A DNA stretch of 64,000 bases from Neoceratodus forsteri. Its lineage: Eukaryota; Chordata; Ceratodontiformes; Ceratodontidae. The translations under genes were made by a program, and so were the position numbers. Below are positions 44,823 to 56,341 of the stretch, piece by piece; position 1 is the first letter of the stretch; each line of letters begins with the position of its first letter. The notes beneath the pieces were generated by a model. The model had not been told where the DNA came from, ran no database searches, and was given only the letters and a program-made list of their open reading frames with translations. The stretch covers positions 199,798,501 to 199,862,500 of the forward strand of contig CM057458.1 in NCBI GenBank assembly GCA_016271365.2, given 5' to 3'.

Positions 44823-46992
44823 CTAGTGGTAATACACAGATGGCCATATAATGTTCCTATAAGTAAAATAAGTCCAGAATATAAGTATAATTAAGGTGGT
44901 TGGGATACACTCTTCATATAGGGGAGGCTTTAGGCTTTTAAGCTTCCTTAACATGGTATTCTGTGTTCGACGTCCTCCTTCGCCATCCAACCAGTGTCCT
45001 CCACCGGCCCCAGAGCCCTGAGCTCCACTCAGATTGCTGCCACTTGATTTGCTTCCTGTAGACAAACAGAGAACAGAGGACAGCCTAAATCAGCCAGGGT
45101 GTGTGAGCAAGTGAGCAAAAAGATTTTCTGGTAAGGTTACACTCACTGAGGCAACAATATCATACCTGTTGTAAATTTAAAACTCGCAGTGCAACCCTGC
45201 TTCCTGAGACTTCTCCACAGACTCAGGAAAGCGTAGCAACAGACGTCCTTCCACACCAACTGCTCAAGTAAAAAGTGCTTCAACCATATAAGACACATTG
45301 CCAGCTCAAATTTGACTTCACAAATTACTGCCAACATACTTGAATTTGGTCTGTAGCCTAGTCAAGTCCTGGACCAAAGTGAAGTTCATAAAGAGGGTCA
45401 AACCAGACCAAGTCCTTGTACAGCATAATGTCCAAGCCTGCTGTGTCAGTTGTTGTGATGGAACACTTCCACCTCCAGGATGGTTCTTCAAGCAGTCCAG
45501 CTGCTCCATGAACATCCACTCCTCCCTCATCTCCTTAATGATCTCCCAAACTCTCTCAGGCAGATATGGTTAGTCCATATGGGGATACTCCACATGCAGC
45601 TTCCTGTGGACCCATCTCTCAGCGAGGCTCCATTCTGGCAGGTCTCTCACACTGGTTCTTCTTGCTTGCCCTTGTGGCAACCACATCCCCCTTCTATACT
45701 TATGGTTCAACGGGTCACTGGGGTTTAACCCATCCATATGGGTCCGGAGGGTTTTGGCCCAGACCAAAAGCTGTGGGGTGCGGTCTGCTATGGTGATCAC
45801 TGGATAATGGAAAGGCCTGGGGATAACTCAATACACTTGGTAGTCCTGGAACTGGAACATTTTGCCAATGCATTTTTCTTCATCCAATTCCTTCAGTTCT
45901 TCCAGAGCCTCAGCACTGTCTTTGGCCACTGTTGGTACAGCAACAGACCTGGAGCCAAGCCCACTACAGCTCCAGATGCAGGCTCTAATTTAGTAGACAG
46001 AGCCAGTGGGCTACTACCTGATGGGGGCCAAGACGGCGACCCCCCCAGGCCCTAGGGTATCTCCCATCGGTTTGAGACCCCTGTCCCTCCCTCTGCCAAG
46101 GAGAAAGCTGGTAGCCAGTGGCAGGGAGCTGGGCAGATGGCTGTGCTTCCTGTTACTTCCTACTTTCAGTTTTACTCCTGCACCCTCTTCTTCCACTGCT
46201 TCCATGATGACATCTGGGAAAATGCTTCTGGCTTTAGTTACATGGTCATGAGCACTCTCCCCCAGGGACAGTCTATCAAATGCTCGTGAATCCCCACTAG
46301 CCAGTGACCATAGCACATTAGAGGCCTCTGTGGTACTGGAAGGGAGCCTCCAATTGGGAATGGATGGAATACAATTTAAACTTTCTCCTGGGGCTGAACC
46401 TGAGCAGACTCTGCACACAGGCAACCTTGCAATGCCTTCCCCCGATATCCACACCTCTCACGTCATTTGTTGGAATGATGAGGGAACCATGGCAAGTGGT
46501 TCCTCTTGGGGGACATCTCCTCTTCACCTTCCTGTCCCTTGCCTGCTATAATCCAATGCTAATCCATGAGGCCACCTGCTCAATTCTTTTCCCCTGCTGC
46601 TCCTCGCAGTACACAAAACAAAGAAACACTCTTACTTTTGATGGAGCTTTCTGCTTTTCTGCTCCTGTGTGGGTGTCTGCTATCTCAATCTCACTCTTTC
46701 AACCATTCTCTCTCTGCACCTCTCCCTTCCAACTGCTCTGCAAAGATGGCACTCCCTCAGCAGCTGCTCTAGCTTCTTCTTCACCATCTCCCAATCAGAT
46801 GCTGCCAGAGAGTCACGTGACCAGCTGGTCATGTGCACACACCAGATTAGACATGCTGAGGCCTATGACTTCTTCAAGCCTGCCCCAAAACCTATTTAAA
46901 GTGTGCCACAGGGCCTACTTAGGCCAGGGGGCCTTCCAGCATCTTGAACCTAGGAACTCAGGGTCAAGCAGGGTCTTTGGGGTAGAGGAAAG
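44823..46992 (-). other. LTR-element interior with unidentified minus-strand open frames
   Basis: The region between the primer-binding site and the first inserted repeat is where gag would lie. Minus-strand open pieces are 46454-46014 (146 residues, with SLGESAHDHVTKARSIFPDV), 45800-45570, 45530-45318 (WSGLTLFMNFTLVQDL), 45337-45143 and 45065-44823 (Ser/Gly-rich N-terminus). Their succession in one direction suggests one decayed gene, but I recognise no capsid major-homology region, no CCHC knuckle and no other family. Plus-strand frames (46364-47017) overlap and are probably shadows. Confidence 0.45.
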
Positions 46993-47010
46993 ATCCAGGA
47001 TGAGCCCCTA
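46993..47010 (-). other. Primer-binding site, proline-tRNA type
   Basis: On the minus strand, two bases after the LTR end, 18 bases read 'taggggctcatcctggat'. By eye 15 of 18 match the complement of the tRNA-Pro 3' end used by gammaretroviruses. It fixes the element's orientation (right to left). Confidence 0.75.
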
Positions 47011-47012
47011 TG

Positions 47013-48904
47013 TGTAACCCCTGCTTCCCCCACTGTCTAGGGGCATGAACAATTCACAGATGGTCTGGGGGAAAAAGGTCCACCACACTGTGAAACAACT
47101 CTGAGCATGTGCACTAATGATATAAAAGCAGGAAAAATTTAGCCAACCTCTTGATGGCTTCAGATTTCAGTGCACCCTTGATCTCTATCTCTGCAGTCTG
47201 AACTTTGCCCCAAACCTCGGCTGCCAGATCCAGGACCTCGGATTTATCTGCAGACTTCAGCTCCCCCTGGGCTCCTGAGCCCCATGATCCTGGTGCAAAC
47301 TGCTGGAACACCTTCTGAAATTACAGCTTGTTGCAGAAATAAACACAAGGGGCTTTCCATTTCATTCAAACCCCTTCCAAATTAAATGAAGAAAATCAGT
47401 AGCTGGTTTCTTCCAAAATAGCTCTGTATTTTCTCCTGTGCCCCAAATGATTCCAGGGGCACAGGGATACCATCTTACTCCAAAAAATAAAGCAGCTCCA
47501 TGGGGCTATTAAAACTTTATACAAGCTCACCCAGCTGGTACTCTTGAGTAGACACAAGATGGCATACAGGCAGTACTTGCGAGACTATTTTCAATTTCTG
47601 GAAGCTCTGCTGATTTACCTAAGTGGATCCTTTGTCTCTGAAGAATCATCAGGATCCTTTACTACTGGCACTGGTAAGCCAACCCTTTACTTCGTTACCT
47701 TTCTTCTTGTCTCTTCTCCTTGGCACTGGTTAGCTTGCCCTGTCTCTGGTACAGAGAAGCAAGCTGATTCCCCCTTGGCCCCCAGACCCTGATCTGAATC
47801 TAATAGGGGTCCCAAGATTTTTCCCTTCCTGAACCAGGGCTCATATCCCTTGTCTTCTGTCCTCTAATTCGAGCCTGAACCCATGGTGTACCAGTCACAC
47901 TCCCACCAGCTCTGCTACTCCTTCAGTACTTGTTCTGTTGCTCCCACTGGTGCTGGGATGCTTATGAGCTTAAAAGGCCAGCTCATAAATGGTGGCCCTA
48001 GGGCCGTCCCAAACCTGAAACCCTGACTGGCCTACAGCGTACCCAGGCCCAGCCTCAATGCCCAACTGCACCTCTGAGCTGCCCTGCCACCACCCAGGCT
48101 CTCCAAACAGCTCAATTCCTATCTAGCACCCCTGGCATCCTCTCTTTTCTATGGTGGCCCCAGCTTCCTCTCCATGTCCCTGCCAACACATCCTGGGCTT
48201 GAAATAAGCTATTAGCCAGGAGTTGCCCTCCAAAGCTTGTCCCAAAGAACTGTGGCCCACCTGGCCCTTAAAATGCCAGCTCCCCTGGACCTGCCCCTAC
48301 ACGCAGACCCCTTTTTATGGGTGAAGGACACTGCTGGCCCCCTCCATACCAGAGCTGTCTTGCCACACCGGGTACTGGAGGGAGCCTCTGCTACTAGCCT
48401 TTCCCCTGTGGGAACCCTGCCACAATGCCCACAGCCTTGGCAGCCCAAGCAACACCTGAACAGGATTAAAAAAAAAAGAGGGGCTCCTACCTACCCTGCC
48501 ATCTGCCCACTAACCAGACCTCCCCCATCCTGATGACACAGTACAGGCTAGCTGACCATCGACCCTCAGAGCTCCCTTTCTTGCTCCTCAATGCCACGTT
48601 ATGATACAGAAGCCATCCCTAACTACTGACTTTGGTGGGGCCCCCACAGACCCAACCTGGACCGTCAAGCTCCCTCCTTGCCTGCCTCTCTTGCTCCTCT
48701 AACTGCCCCCTCCAGCCCCAAGCCTACTCCCTGTTCCATCCCTATGTATACCCTTTTCTACCTGCCCTCTGCTGCCACCTTCAGACATCCAAAAGGGATT
48801 AACTCCCAGAGCACTAATAGATCCTAAGCTCTGGGAAGGGGATAGGAGGTGGAAGGGGGTTCTTAATGGGAACATAAGCCCCTCCGAAGAGAGGGGGGCT
48901 TACA
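47013..48904 (-). repeat. LTR, right copy (5' LTR of the minus-strand element)
   Basis: 1892 bp, direct repeat of 33908-35831. Plus-strand edges are 'tgtaaccc' and 'gcttaca', so on the minus strand it starts TGTAAG and ends TTACA, the usual TG...CA form. Divergence from the other LTR is about one in nine over the first 250 bases by eye, meaning an old insertion. Confidence 0.88.
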
Positions 48905-48908
48905 TATA
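48905..48908. other. Target-site duplication TATA (right)
   Basis: Second copy of the 4-bp duplication, immediately before the LINE coding sequence resumes at 48909. Confidence 0.85.
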
Positions 48909-50118
48909 AAAAAAATAAACTAATGTTATTTGGGAACTACCGCAATAAGCATAAAGACTTTCAGATGACATTCCAGAATAGCCAACACACCCCCATTGAA
49001 CAAGTACAAACCTTCAAGTATCTAGGCATCATCCTGGACAGCTCTCTATCCTTCACACAGCATGCATGACAAATTGTAAAGGTAGTCAATCCTAGAACTG
49101 GCCTACTATACAGGAACCGTCATTGCCTCACCCAAGATGCCTTATCACTCGCCATAAAAATGTTCATACTGTTCACCATTGATTATGGATTAGTGATTTA
49201 TGGTGCAGCCCCTGACTCCACCGTCAAAAGGGTTTGTACTGCCCTTAATAAATCCTTCAGGCTGCTTCTTGCTGCTAATAGACTAGCCCACACTTGTGAC
49301 ATCTATTCACAAGCTAACTGGCTTACCCTTCAAGGCAGAATATGGTACCAAGTATGTCTCCTTGAGAAGAAAACTTGCCTTGGCCTATACCCAGAAGCCA
49401 TCTAGAACCTCCTCATCATAGCTCCTAACCCCCACTGCATAAGAAGGAGTGCCAGACAATCTCTGCATGTTCCCTTCTTTCGGACCTCTCTAGTGCAACA
49501 GTCTTTTGCATGTCATGCTTCTGTATGGCTTAATGAACTTCCACCTGATATGACCAATGATCCCAAGCTGAGACCATTTAAGACAAAACCCAATGCCTCC
49601 CCAATCTTAGCAGTTGTGACTGCTGGCCAAACTGAGCAACTGTGATTGTCAGCTACTGTATGTTCTGCTAGCCCTGGTTTCTTAATCACAGACTTCCTGC
49701 CCTCTGCATGCTTAGCCTTCCCTCCTCCTACCCCACCACTCAGTTAACTCATTCTAATCCCCCACCTTATGCCACCTTCTATATTTCCTCCTTGATGCAC
49801 TTATCTCCACCCCATACCTCCCTCCTCCTTCCCCCCTTTAAACTTTGACAAAGAAATATTATTCTGATTAATTTGTCATGTTTAGTATCTCTGTACTCAC
49901 ATTGTGTGAAGCTTTATATTCCTCTATATTGTTAACCTTATCACTGCACTTGTGCTATTTGTACTGTTCCAATTTTGAAATGTTTGCACTGTGTTGGCTC
50001 AAATTATGAAATGTATTTTGTGTGTTATCTTTTGTTGAAGTGAAAGCTTTGTAAACGAGCTTCCAGCTCAAAGGTGTTATTCCTTGATCTCAAATAAATA
50101 AATAAATAAATAAATAAG
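48909..50118 (+). mobile_element. L2/Rex1-like LINE, 3' part resumed after the LTR element
   Basis: The frame interrupted at 33907 resumes here: LMLFGNYR, FKYLGIILDSSLSFTQHA (about 49012-49067), LAIKMFILFTIDYGLVIYG (about 49150-49205) and WLTLQGRIWYQVCLLEKK. After one stop at 49402-49404 it reads ASVWLNELPPDM near 49522-49556 and stops near 49647. The 3' UTR ends with 'tttgtaaacgagcttccagc' and (AAATA)n at 50092-50118. Few lesions are present compared with the 5' part. Confidence 0.88.
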
Positions 50119-51000
50119 AACTGGATGTGAAAACCTAGTTACATGGTCATTTTGAACATATTTAAATGCACTTGTATTGTCATATTCACTAGCAGCTTCC
50201 TGAGGAAGGGGTACTGCACCACAACGAGCTTTCATTTTTTGCACATAGCACCTTAATAAATTAGCACGGCTGCTATACCTTTGTTTTGTGCCGTTTATTT
50301 GTTTAACAGTAAAGAGGGGATTAATGTTATCAGACAGGATGTGAGGAGAATGGAAATTGGTCCAGTATTTGGCTGCTGAGATGTAATTATAATGTAACCC
50401 CTAAATGGCGCTATCCCAGGGGCTACTACCCCTGCCTGATTTGCCACTAACAGGTTGAGGGGCCTGGATCCGATGGCGGATGCCTCCACCCAGAGGTCAG
50501 GGTTTGCAATAGTTAAACTAACTTGGTCACAGCCCTCTGGGACACTGCAACCCCCCTTTCTTCCCACTAGTGGCCCATGCAGTATATCAGAATTACCTTC
50601 ACAGTATACACTTACCCCCAGGACTGGTTCAAGCACTGGGACCCCCTGTAAAATAAGAAGATACAGTGCAACAAATCACAGTACAATACCTTAACATAGA
50701 CAAATACCTCGGGCAGTATAACTTTGCTGAAACAAGCAGCTCTGATTTATTTAGGGGGATATAACAAGGACAGGGGGAAATCAGGTTAATTAGCTTATCA
50801 CTTTACTCATCTACCTATGGCTCTGTGCACAGGCCTATCCCTACCCGTTACTGTCCCTGGGTACCCAAGCCCTAGTGGCTAGTCCAAACCGTGGCAGCTG
50901 GTAGGGGCCCTTTCACACAGAGAAAAGAAAAATTTGTTAAACAGTCAGTAGTACAGTAATTCCTACTATAAACTATTTTATTCTTATATTAATTCCCTCC
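50119..51000. other. Unclassified DNA
   Basis: 'cttcctgaggaaggggtact' at about 50194 with a downstream 'aataaattagcacggctgct' looks like a Penelope-type terminal piece. From 50394 ('tgtaacccctaaatggcgct') to about 50920 the sequence has the feel of a solo LTR, but target duplications and a second copy are missing. Confidence 0.35.
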
Positions 51001-52690
51001 GAAAAAGCCCTAGTTTGGTTGGACCTTTAACATCTAGTAATAGATTGATTCACGAGCCAAAAGCAATGGCAGATGTTTTCAACAACAATTTCTGTAAAGT
51101 GTTTTCTTCATCAATAGCACAACCCTTTCATTTTACCGAGTCCTCTGATCATCCTATTCTTTTTTCTGAAGAATCTATTCTTAATAAATTGTTATTACTT
51201 AAAGGTAAATTTTCCCCTGGTCCTGATTTAATTACTGGCCATCTACTTTATTTGGTATCTACACATATTACCATTCCATTAAAAATATTATTTGAGCTTT
51301 TCTTATTTTACAATTACATCCCTGGTGAATGGAAAGAGGCATTTGTGGTTCCTATTCACAAAAAGGGTTCCAAACATTTATGGGAAAACTATCGTCCTAT
51401 TAGTTTGACATCTGCTGTCTGTAAACTTATGAAGAGCCTACTTAAGGACATTATGTCTCCAATAATTGATAAATCTGACCAGGAACAACATGGTTTTAGG
51501 AAGGGAAGAAGCTGCCTTACTAATTTGCTTTGCTTTTATGAGAATTTTAGTTCCCTTTTGGATAATAGGGTTGCGTGTGATGTTATTTTTATTGACTTTA
51601 GTAAAGCTTTTGATTCAATACCACATTGGGCTCTCATTCATAAACTTATTCTTCTTGGTATCAATAGTTTTGTGGTTAAATGGATTCAGAATTGGCTTTC
51701 CGATAGGACTCAGAGGTGATGATAAATGGATCATTCTCTGAGATGGGTAGAGTGCTTAGTGGTGTGCCGCAGGGGTCGGTTCTCGCCCTTGTCTTTTTCA
51801 AGCCTTCATTTCTGATTTAACTAACTGTTGTCTCTCCTATACCATTAAATATGCAGATGATGTTAAAATTGGAGGTCCTAGTTCCAACTTTGACCAAATT
51901 TCCTGCATTTAGCATGACTTAGATGTAATTAATAATTGGGTTAAACAGTGGGGAATGAAGTTAAACGCGGCCAAATGTAAAGTTATGCATATGGGAACAA
52001 ATAATTTAAATTTTCCATATATTTTGGATGATCACCCATTATCCTCCACTGTTGAAGAAAAAGACCTGGGAATTTCTATATCGGATAATTTGACCTACTC
52101 CAAGCATACACTCTCAGTTATAAGTACTGCTAATAAAATCATGTGGTCTATTCTACGTAATATTAAATCTCGAGATAAACATGTGTTGTTACCCCTGTTT
52201 AGATCTTATGTTCGACCTCACCTTGAATACTCTTCTCAATTATGGTGTCCTTACAGGATGTTTGAAATAAATTCTCTTGAAGGGGTTCAACGAAAATATT
52301 CTAAAAAAATTTCTGGGTTAGAATTGTTATCATATGACTCTAGGCTGGATAAGCTAAAATTAATGCCTTTAATTACAAGGCGTATTAGGGGTGATCTTCT
52401 ATTTCTATATGATGTTATCCAGGATCCTTACATTATGTCTGAATGCGGTCTCTCCTTTAAAAAATCTGTACATAACACACGAGGTCATATTTTCCAGTTA
52501 ACTGGCAAACCTTTTAAACATCTCAGTAGTAAGTATTTCTTTACGGTCAGGATTATTGGGCCTTGGAATCGTTTACCATCAGAAGTGGTTACTAGCAATA
52601 CTAAAGCATCCTTTAAACATCACCTCGACAATTTGATTTTGTCAGGATATGATTTGGCTTATTTCTATATGGATTAGCAGAGGAGCATCA
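51001..52690 (+). mobile_element. CR1-superclade LINE, RT region
   Basis: Frame 51015-51719 has KFSPGPDLITGHLLYLVSTH, NYRPISLTSAVCKLMKSLL, QEQHGFRKGRSCLTNLL and VIFIDFSKAFDSIPHWALIH. After a 1-base-type frameshift near 51715, GVPQGSV (about 51760) and KYADDVKIG (about 51850, intact YADD) follow. Frame 51955-52677 (240 residues) has MKLNAAKCKVMHMG, KDLGISISDNLTYSKH, YVRPHLEYSSQLWCPY and KYFFTVRIIGPWNRLPSEVV. The endonuclease is missing (5' truncation near 51000). It is AT-rich and distinct from the CR1 copies nearby. Confidence 0.9.
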
Positions 52691-52820
52691 TAGGCTTTGG
52701 CCTACTAGCTCCTTCCTTTCACCTTAGTATGAACCTTAGTATGAATTCCATTTGGATTCAATGTGGCAATTCAACAGGGAGTGACCCTGAATTAGTACTC
52801 ACGACCTCCAAACAAGATAG
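52691..52820 (+). other. LINE 3' UTR / junction
   Basis: Probable 3' UTR with a short duplication 'ccttagtatgaa'. The boundary with the following array is not resolved. Confidence 0.4.
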
Positions 52821-53205
52821 GGTCCTTCAACATCAGCAGGGCTACTCTTGAGCTCCACGAGACTCCTCACACATTAATATGACAAACTGCAACAGGCAAA
52901 AGTCCTTTAATGGCAGCAAGATTCACTTGAGCTACACAAGCCTCCTCACACATTTATATGGTAAACAGTAACAGCCAAAAGTCCTTTAATGGCAGCAGGA
53001 TTCACTTGAGCTACACAAGCCTCCTCACACATTTATATGGTAAACAGTAACAGGCAAAAGTCCTTTAATGGCAGCAGGATTCACTTGAGCTACACAAGCC
53101 TCCTCACACATTTATGTGGTAAACAGTAACAGGCAAAAGTCCTTTAATGGCAGCAGGATTCACCTGAGCTACACAAGCCTCCTCACACATTTATATGGTA
53201 AAAAG
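52821..53205 (+). repeat. 79-bp tandem array, five units
   Basis: 'agtcctttaa' starts lie at 52901, 52980, 53059 and 53138 (spacing exactly 79), with a diverged first unit at 52821. Each unit contains 'gagctacacaagcctcctca' and 'catttatatggtaaacagta'. Units 2-5 are nearly identical, so expansion is recent. Confidence 0.95.
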
Positions 53206-54112
53206 AAAGTACCATACCAGGCAGGCTGCTTCTCTATCCCAATCGCAATTACTGCACAATACCCGGGAGAACACACAGCAGATTCAGTTCCTGACAGACC
53301 GAGCGCAATTCAGCAATTTCTCCAGTCTTCTACGGAGTGAGCCTGGTTTCTACTCTTCAGATATCCTTTGATTCTCTTCACAGGATGGATTCAGTCCTAA
53401 CAAGCAGTTACACAAGCTGCAGACCGGAGCTCTGGCCCTTACACACGTTTTCCGACTAAAACTGCACACCGAAAAAGCACAGGGTTCCTTCCCTCTTCAC
53501 TGCCAGAGCTCAACTGAAACTCCAGCAGACAAAACCGGGCACTTCCTTTGAGTTCCTCCCAGTTCTTGGCTGGATTGGCTGTCACTCACAATAGACTGCC
53601 CCTGTTGGTCCAAAAGTCGCAAGTCCAAACTACATCTCCCAGAGTCACTGCCCATACAATCCTCTTGTGGCTGGCTCAGATTATGAGTCCAAGTTCTGAT
53701 TCGTCAAGGCATCATTTTAGAGCTACCGTAACCCACACTGATTGGTCTAGTTCAGCAGTTCAAAACTAGAATGGGGAACTAGGCAACACAAGTTCTGAAT
53801 GCAAAGACAGGTTAGACAAACTGTATTTTCATTATTACTCTAAATGATTTCTGGCAAACAGTTACATCTTTCAGATAGGTTCCCTTTGCACTCTAGTGAC
53901 TGCAAAATGGAGTGAATTGGCAGCAGCTTGAGTGGTACTCAAGCAGAGAAACACACAGTCCCCCCATACAAACTAATTATGTCTGCAAACAGACAGCTCT
54001 TAAAGAGACAGTACCAGAGGCTCTAAAAACACTCACAGATAAATGGCTTAAACGCCAAACACCATTCAGGCTTGGAAGACTTTTGGGAACCCTCATTTGC
54101 AGGGGGGTTACA
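53206..54112. other. Unclassified, LTR-like DNA
   Basis: Mixed composition with 'caaactacatctcccagagt', a string common in vertebrate LTRs and SINEs. The stretch 52762-54112 begins 'tgtggc' and ends 'ttaca', so a solo LTR including the 79-bp array is possible, but no target duplication is visible. No gene. Confidence 0.35.
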
Positions 54113-55243
54113 ATAAGAAGTACAAGGGGATGCCCATAGGAGGAACAAATCAGGGAACAATGCACTGTATTGATGTGATGCCAGTAAACAGCACGGAAGA
54201 GGAGAGGGACCTAGACGTGGTAATCAGCAGTAACCTAAAGCAGACTGATCAGTGCCACAGCCTATATGGGATTGCTAACAACATGCTGGGGTGCATAGGG
54301 AGAGGAATTACTAGCATGAGAATGCAGGTAGTACCTCTGTATAGATCACTGGTCAGACCACATTTGGAATTCTGTATCCAGTTCTGTGGCCCACACCTCA
54401 GGAAGGACATGGATAGATTAGAGACAGTACAAAGAAGGAGCATGAGAGTGCATTGTTATAAGGGCAAGGCATATGATGAGTGAATGAAAAATCTCAGCAT
54501 GTATTCATTGGAGGATAAAAGGAAGAGAGGAGACATGATAGAGACTTTCAAGTTCATGAAAGGTTTCAACAGAGTGGGCACAGCAAATCTATTCATATTA
54601 CAAAACAGTGGGTTGGATTTTCAAAACCCGAGACTGACGCAAGTCCTGGTTGTGCCAAAGATATGGCACACTGGGAATTGTGGCAGTGTAGTGGGATTTT
54701 GTATCCCGTGCAGTAATTGATGCAAACTAGGCTATATTTCTGTCATCAAGCTTGCATCAATTCCAGGGACTTTTTTCACGAAGCTTGCACCCAAGATTTG
54801 GCACAAGCTGCTGTAAAGCGGGTAAACTGTCGCTACTGCACCCGATCTTTGAACATCATACACAGCTGTGGCAAAGGGTTATGGCACATGGAAAGGGTTT
54901 GACTCAGAGCTTAATGTAAGTCCTGTGCCATCCTTTGAATATCCAACCAAGTGTGTCCACCAGGAGTGATGTGCTCAAGCTGGAGGGGGAAAGGTTCAAA
55001 AAGGACATTAGGAAGTATTCCTTCATGGAAAGGGTGGTGGATGGGTGAAACAAACTTCCTGATAAGGTTGTTGAGTCAAAGACAATGGAGGGGTTCAAGA
55101 GGAGGTGGGATTTATGTGAAGGAGTTATGAGATAGGAAGTTGAGGGTGAAGGGGTGAGTGTGAAGGAAGATGGAGACTTGGGCATCTACAAGTAGAGAAT
55201 ATTGGGATGGACTATTAAGATCTTTTTCTGTTCTGTGTTTCTT
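54113..55243 (+). mobile_element. CR1 LINE 3' part, split by a MITE
   Basis: Frame 54097-54483 has EEERDLDVVISSNLKQTDQCH, GCIGRGITSMRMQVVPLYRSL and VRPHLEFCIQFCGPHLRKDMD, and continues after a stop with MYSLEDKRKRGDMIETFKF (to about 54566). Following the MITE, 'gaagtattccttcatggaaa' onward (about 55010-55110) is the YFF-ER end of CR1 ORF2. The 3' end is 'agatctttttctgttctgtg' and 'tttctttg' at 55217-55243. It is a different, older CR1 subfamily from the 7196-12350 copy. Confidence 0.85.
54611..54948. mobile_element. MITE, ~338 bp
   Basis: The end 'ggttggattttcaaaac' (54611) faces the complement of 'tttgaatatccaacc' (54934-54948). Sub-terminal 'gtcctggttgtgcca' and 'taagtcctgtgcca' add to the inverted structure. 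It interrupts CR1 coding sequence, whose reading resumes afterwards. No transposase. The superfamily is not determined. Confidence 0.65.
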
Positions 55244-55997
55244 TGTTTTGTAGTGACAACTCACCTATGTAAACAAATGATTTATGTGTTCTCAAATTTC
55301 AATTTTGTTAGTAATGGGCCAATCCCTAGCACAGATGTTATTCCTTTATCCATTTCAAATCCCAGGGCTCATTTTCTCAACACCGCGAAAGCTGCGCACC
55401 TGCACCCCGACAGCACCAGCCACCTGACACATAGCGTCCCAACTCTGACCAACATCCAAAACACAGTCAGGCCAGCGGACAGTGGGAAAGTGCCACAATT
55501 CAAACCTTAGGAGTCTTCCTAAGACTCCCCAGGTCTTATCTTGTCCCATCAGTCTCTTGCCGTGTATGAGCTGCAGTGGATACCATTCAGTTCTCTCCAC
55601 CGGCAGGATGCAGTCTCTTCTACAGCTGATTCGGTCTCAGAAGAAGAAATAATTTGTTACTGACCAAAACATGCTTCATTTGCTGGTGCTGATAGCAGAT
55701 GATATGCGGAGTACATCTGGACAGGTGCTATTGAGGACTGTGCCATGAACCCAAGGACTCCCAACATTCTGAGGTGTCCTGATTTAGTCTGTTCTGTTTT
55801 GGTCACTGATCTTCTTTCTCATTTTTTTATGTGGAGGGAGATACAGTAAAACTTCAGTTGTGATAAGTTTTGTCATTACAGACTCCTCAATAGTACTGTA
55901 GTTGGTTCTCACCACTATCAAATCCTATCTCAGTTGTTGAGCTTAAACAGAATCATTCCAGTTTCATGGTATGTGGTCCCTTTAAGAGAGGAGACTA
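55244..55997. other. Unclassified DNA
   Basis: No gene or named repeat recognised. A GC-richer part at 55370-55500 contains CpGs without a clear island. Confidence 0.5.
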
Positions 55998-56341
55998 CTC
56001 ATAGAAACATAAAAACAGAATTTATCGGCAGATAAGGCCTGCTTGTCCCATCTAGTCTGCCCAGTTTTTCCCTGCTATGCTGTCACTTCAGAACCTACCT
56101 TATCCCCAGCTACTTCCTCCTCCTCCCACTTTTCTACTAATGTTCCTTTGTTCCTATCCCATGCATGCCTGAAGCCCACCGCTGTTTTTGCTCCCACCAC
56201 CTTCTCTGCTGGTAGACTGTTTCAGGTATCCACCACTCTTTCAATGAAGAAATACTTTTTCACATCCCTTCCACACTTCCCACTTCCAGCTTCTTTGCAT
56301 GCCATCTTGTCCTGGAGCACTTTCTTTTCTGAAAAATAGTT
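55998..56341 (-). mobile_element. Outer CR1, 3' end (continuation of 59641-61236)
   Basis: On the minus strand from 56341: LFF-type residues, then the terminal ORF2 sequence ending near 56150, then the CR1 3' UTR 'gggcagactagatgggacaa' and the end at 55998. Its 5' edge begins exactly where the neighbouring CR1 ends. Its coding content starts where the 61236-59641 copy breaks off, so the two are one element split by an insertion. Confidence 0.8.

Larger units (their letters stand above)
33908..48904 (-). mobile_element. Retrovirus-like LTR element, ~15 kb with internal insertions
   Basis: Two direct LTRs of about 1.9 kb bound an 11.2-kb interior. A proline-tRNA-type primer-binding site follows the right LTR on the minus strand and a polypurine tract precedes the left LTR, so the element reads right to left. 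The 4-bp target duplication fits gammaretrovirus-like and some Gypsy integrases. The interior contains a minus-strand LINE (36576-43150) and other repeats. Retroviral protease, RT, RNase H, integrase and envelope are not recognisable, so the element is deleted or was always non-autonomous. Weak open frames on the minus strand (44823-46454) are unidentified. Confidence 0.8.

Noticed and set aside
46364..47017. 217-residue plus-strand open frame
   Set aside because: Ser-rich, no motifs, overlaps the PBS side of a minus-strand element; likely a shadow frame.
50394..50920. Solo LTR
   Set aside because: Starts TGTAACCC but has no second copy, no target duplication and uncertain end; left as unclassified.
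52821..53205. CRISPR-like array
   Set aside because: Whole 79-bp units repeat without unique spacers; an ordinary minisatellite in a vertebrate context.
52762..54112. Solo LTR containing the 79-bp array
   Set aside because: TG...CA edges can be drawn, but flanking 5-bp sequences differ and CR1 sequence starts right after, so the borders are not secure.
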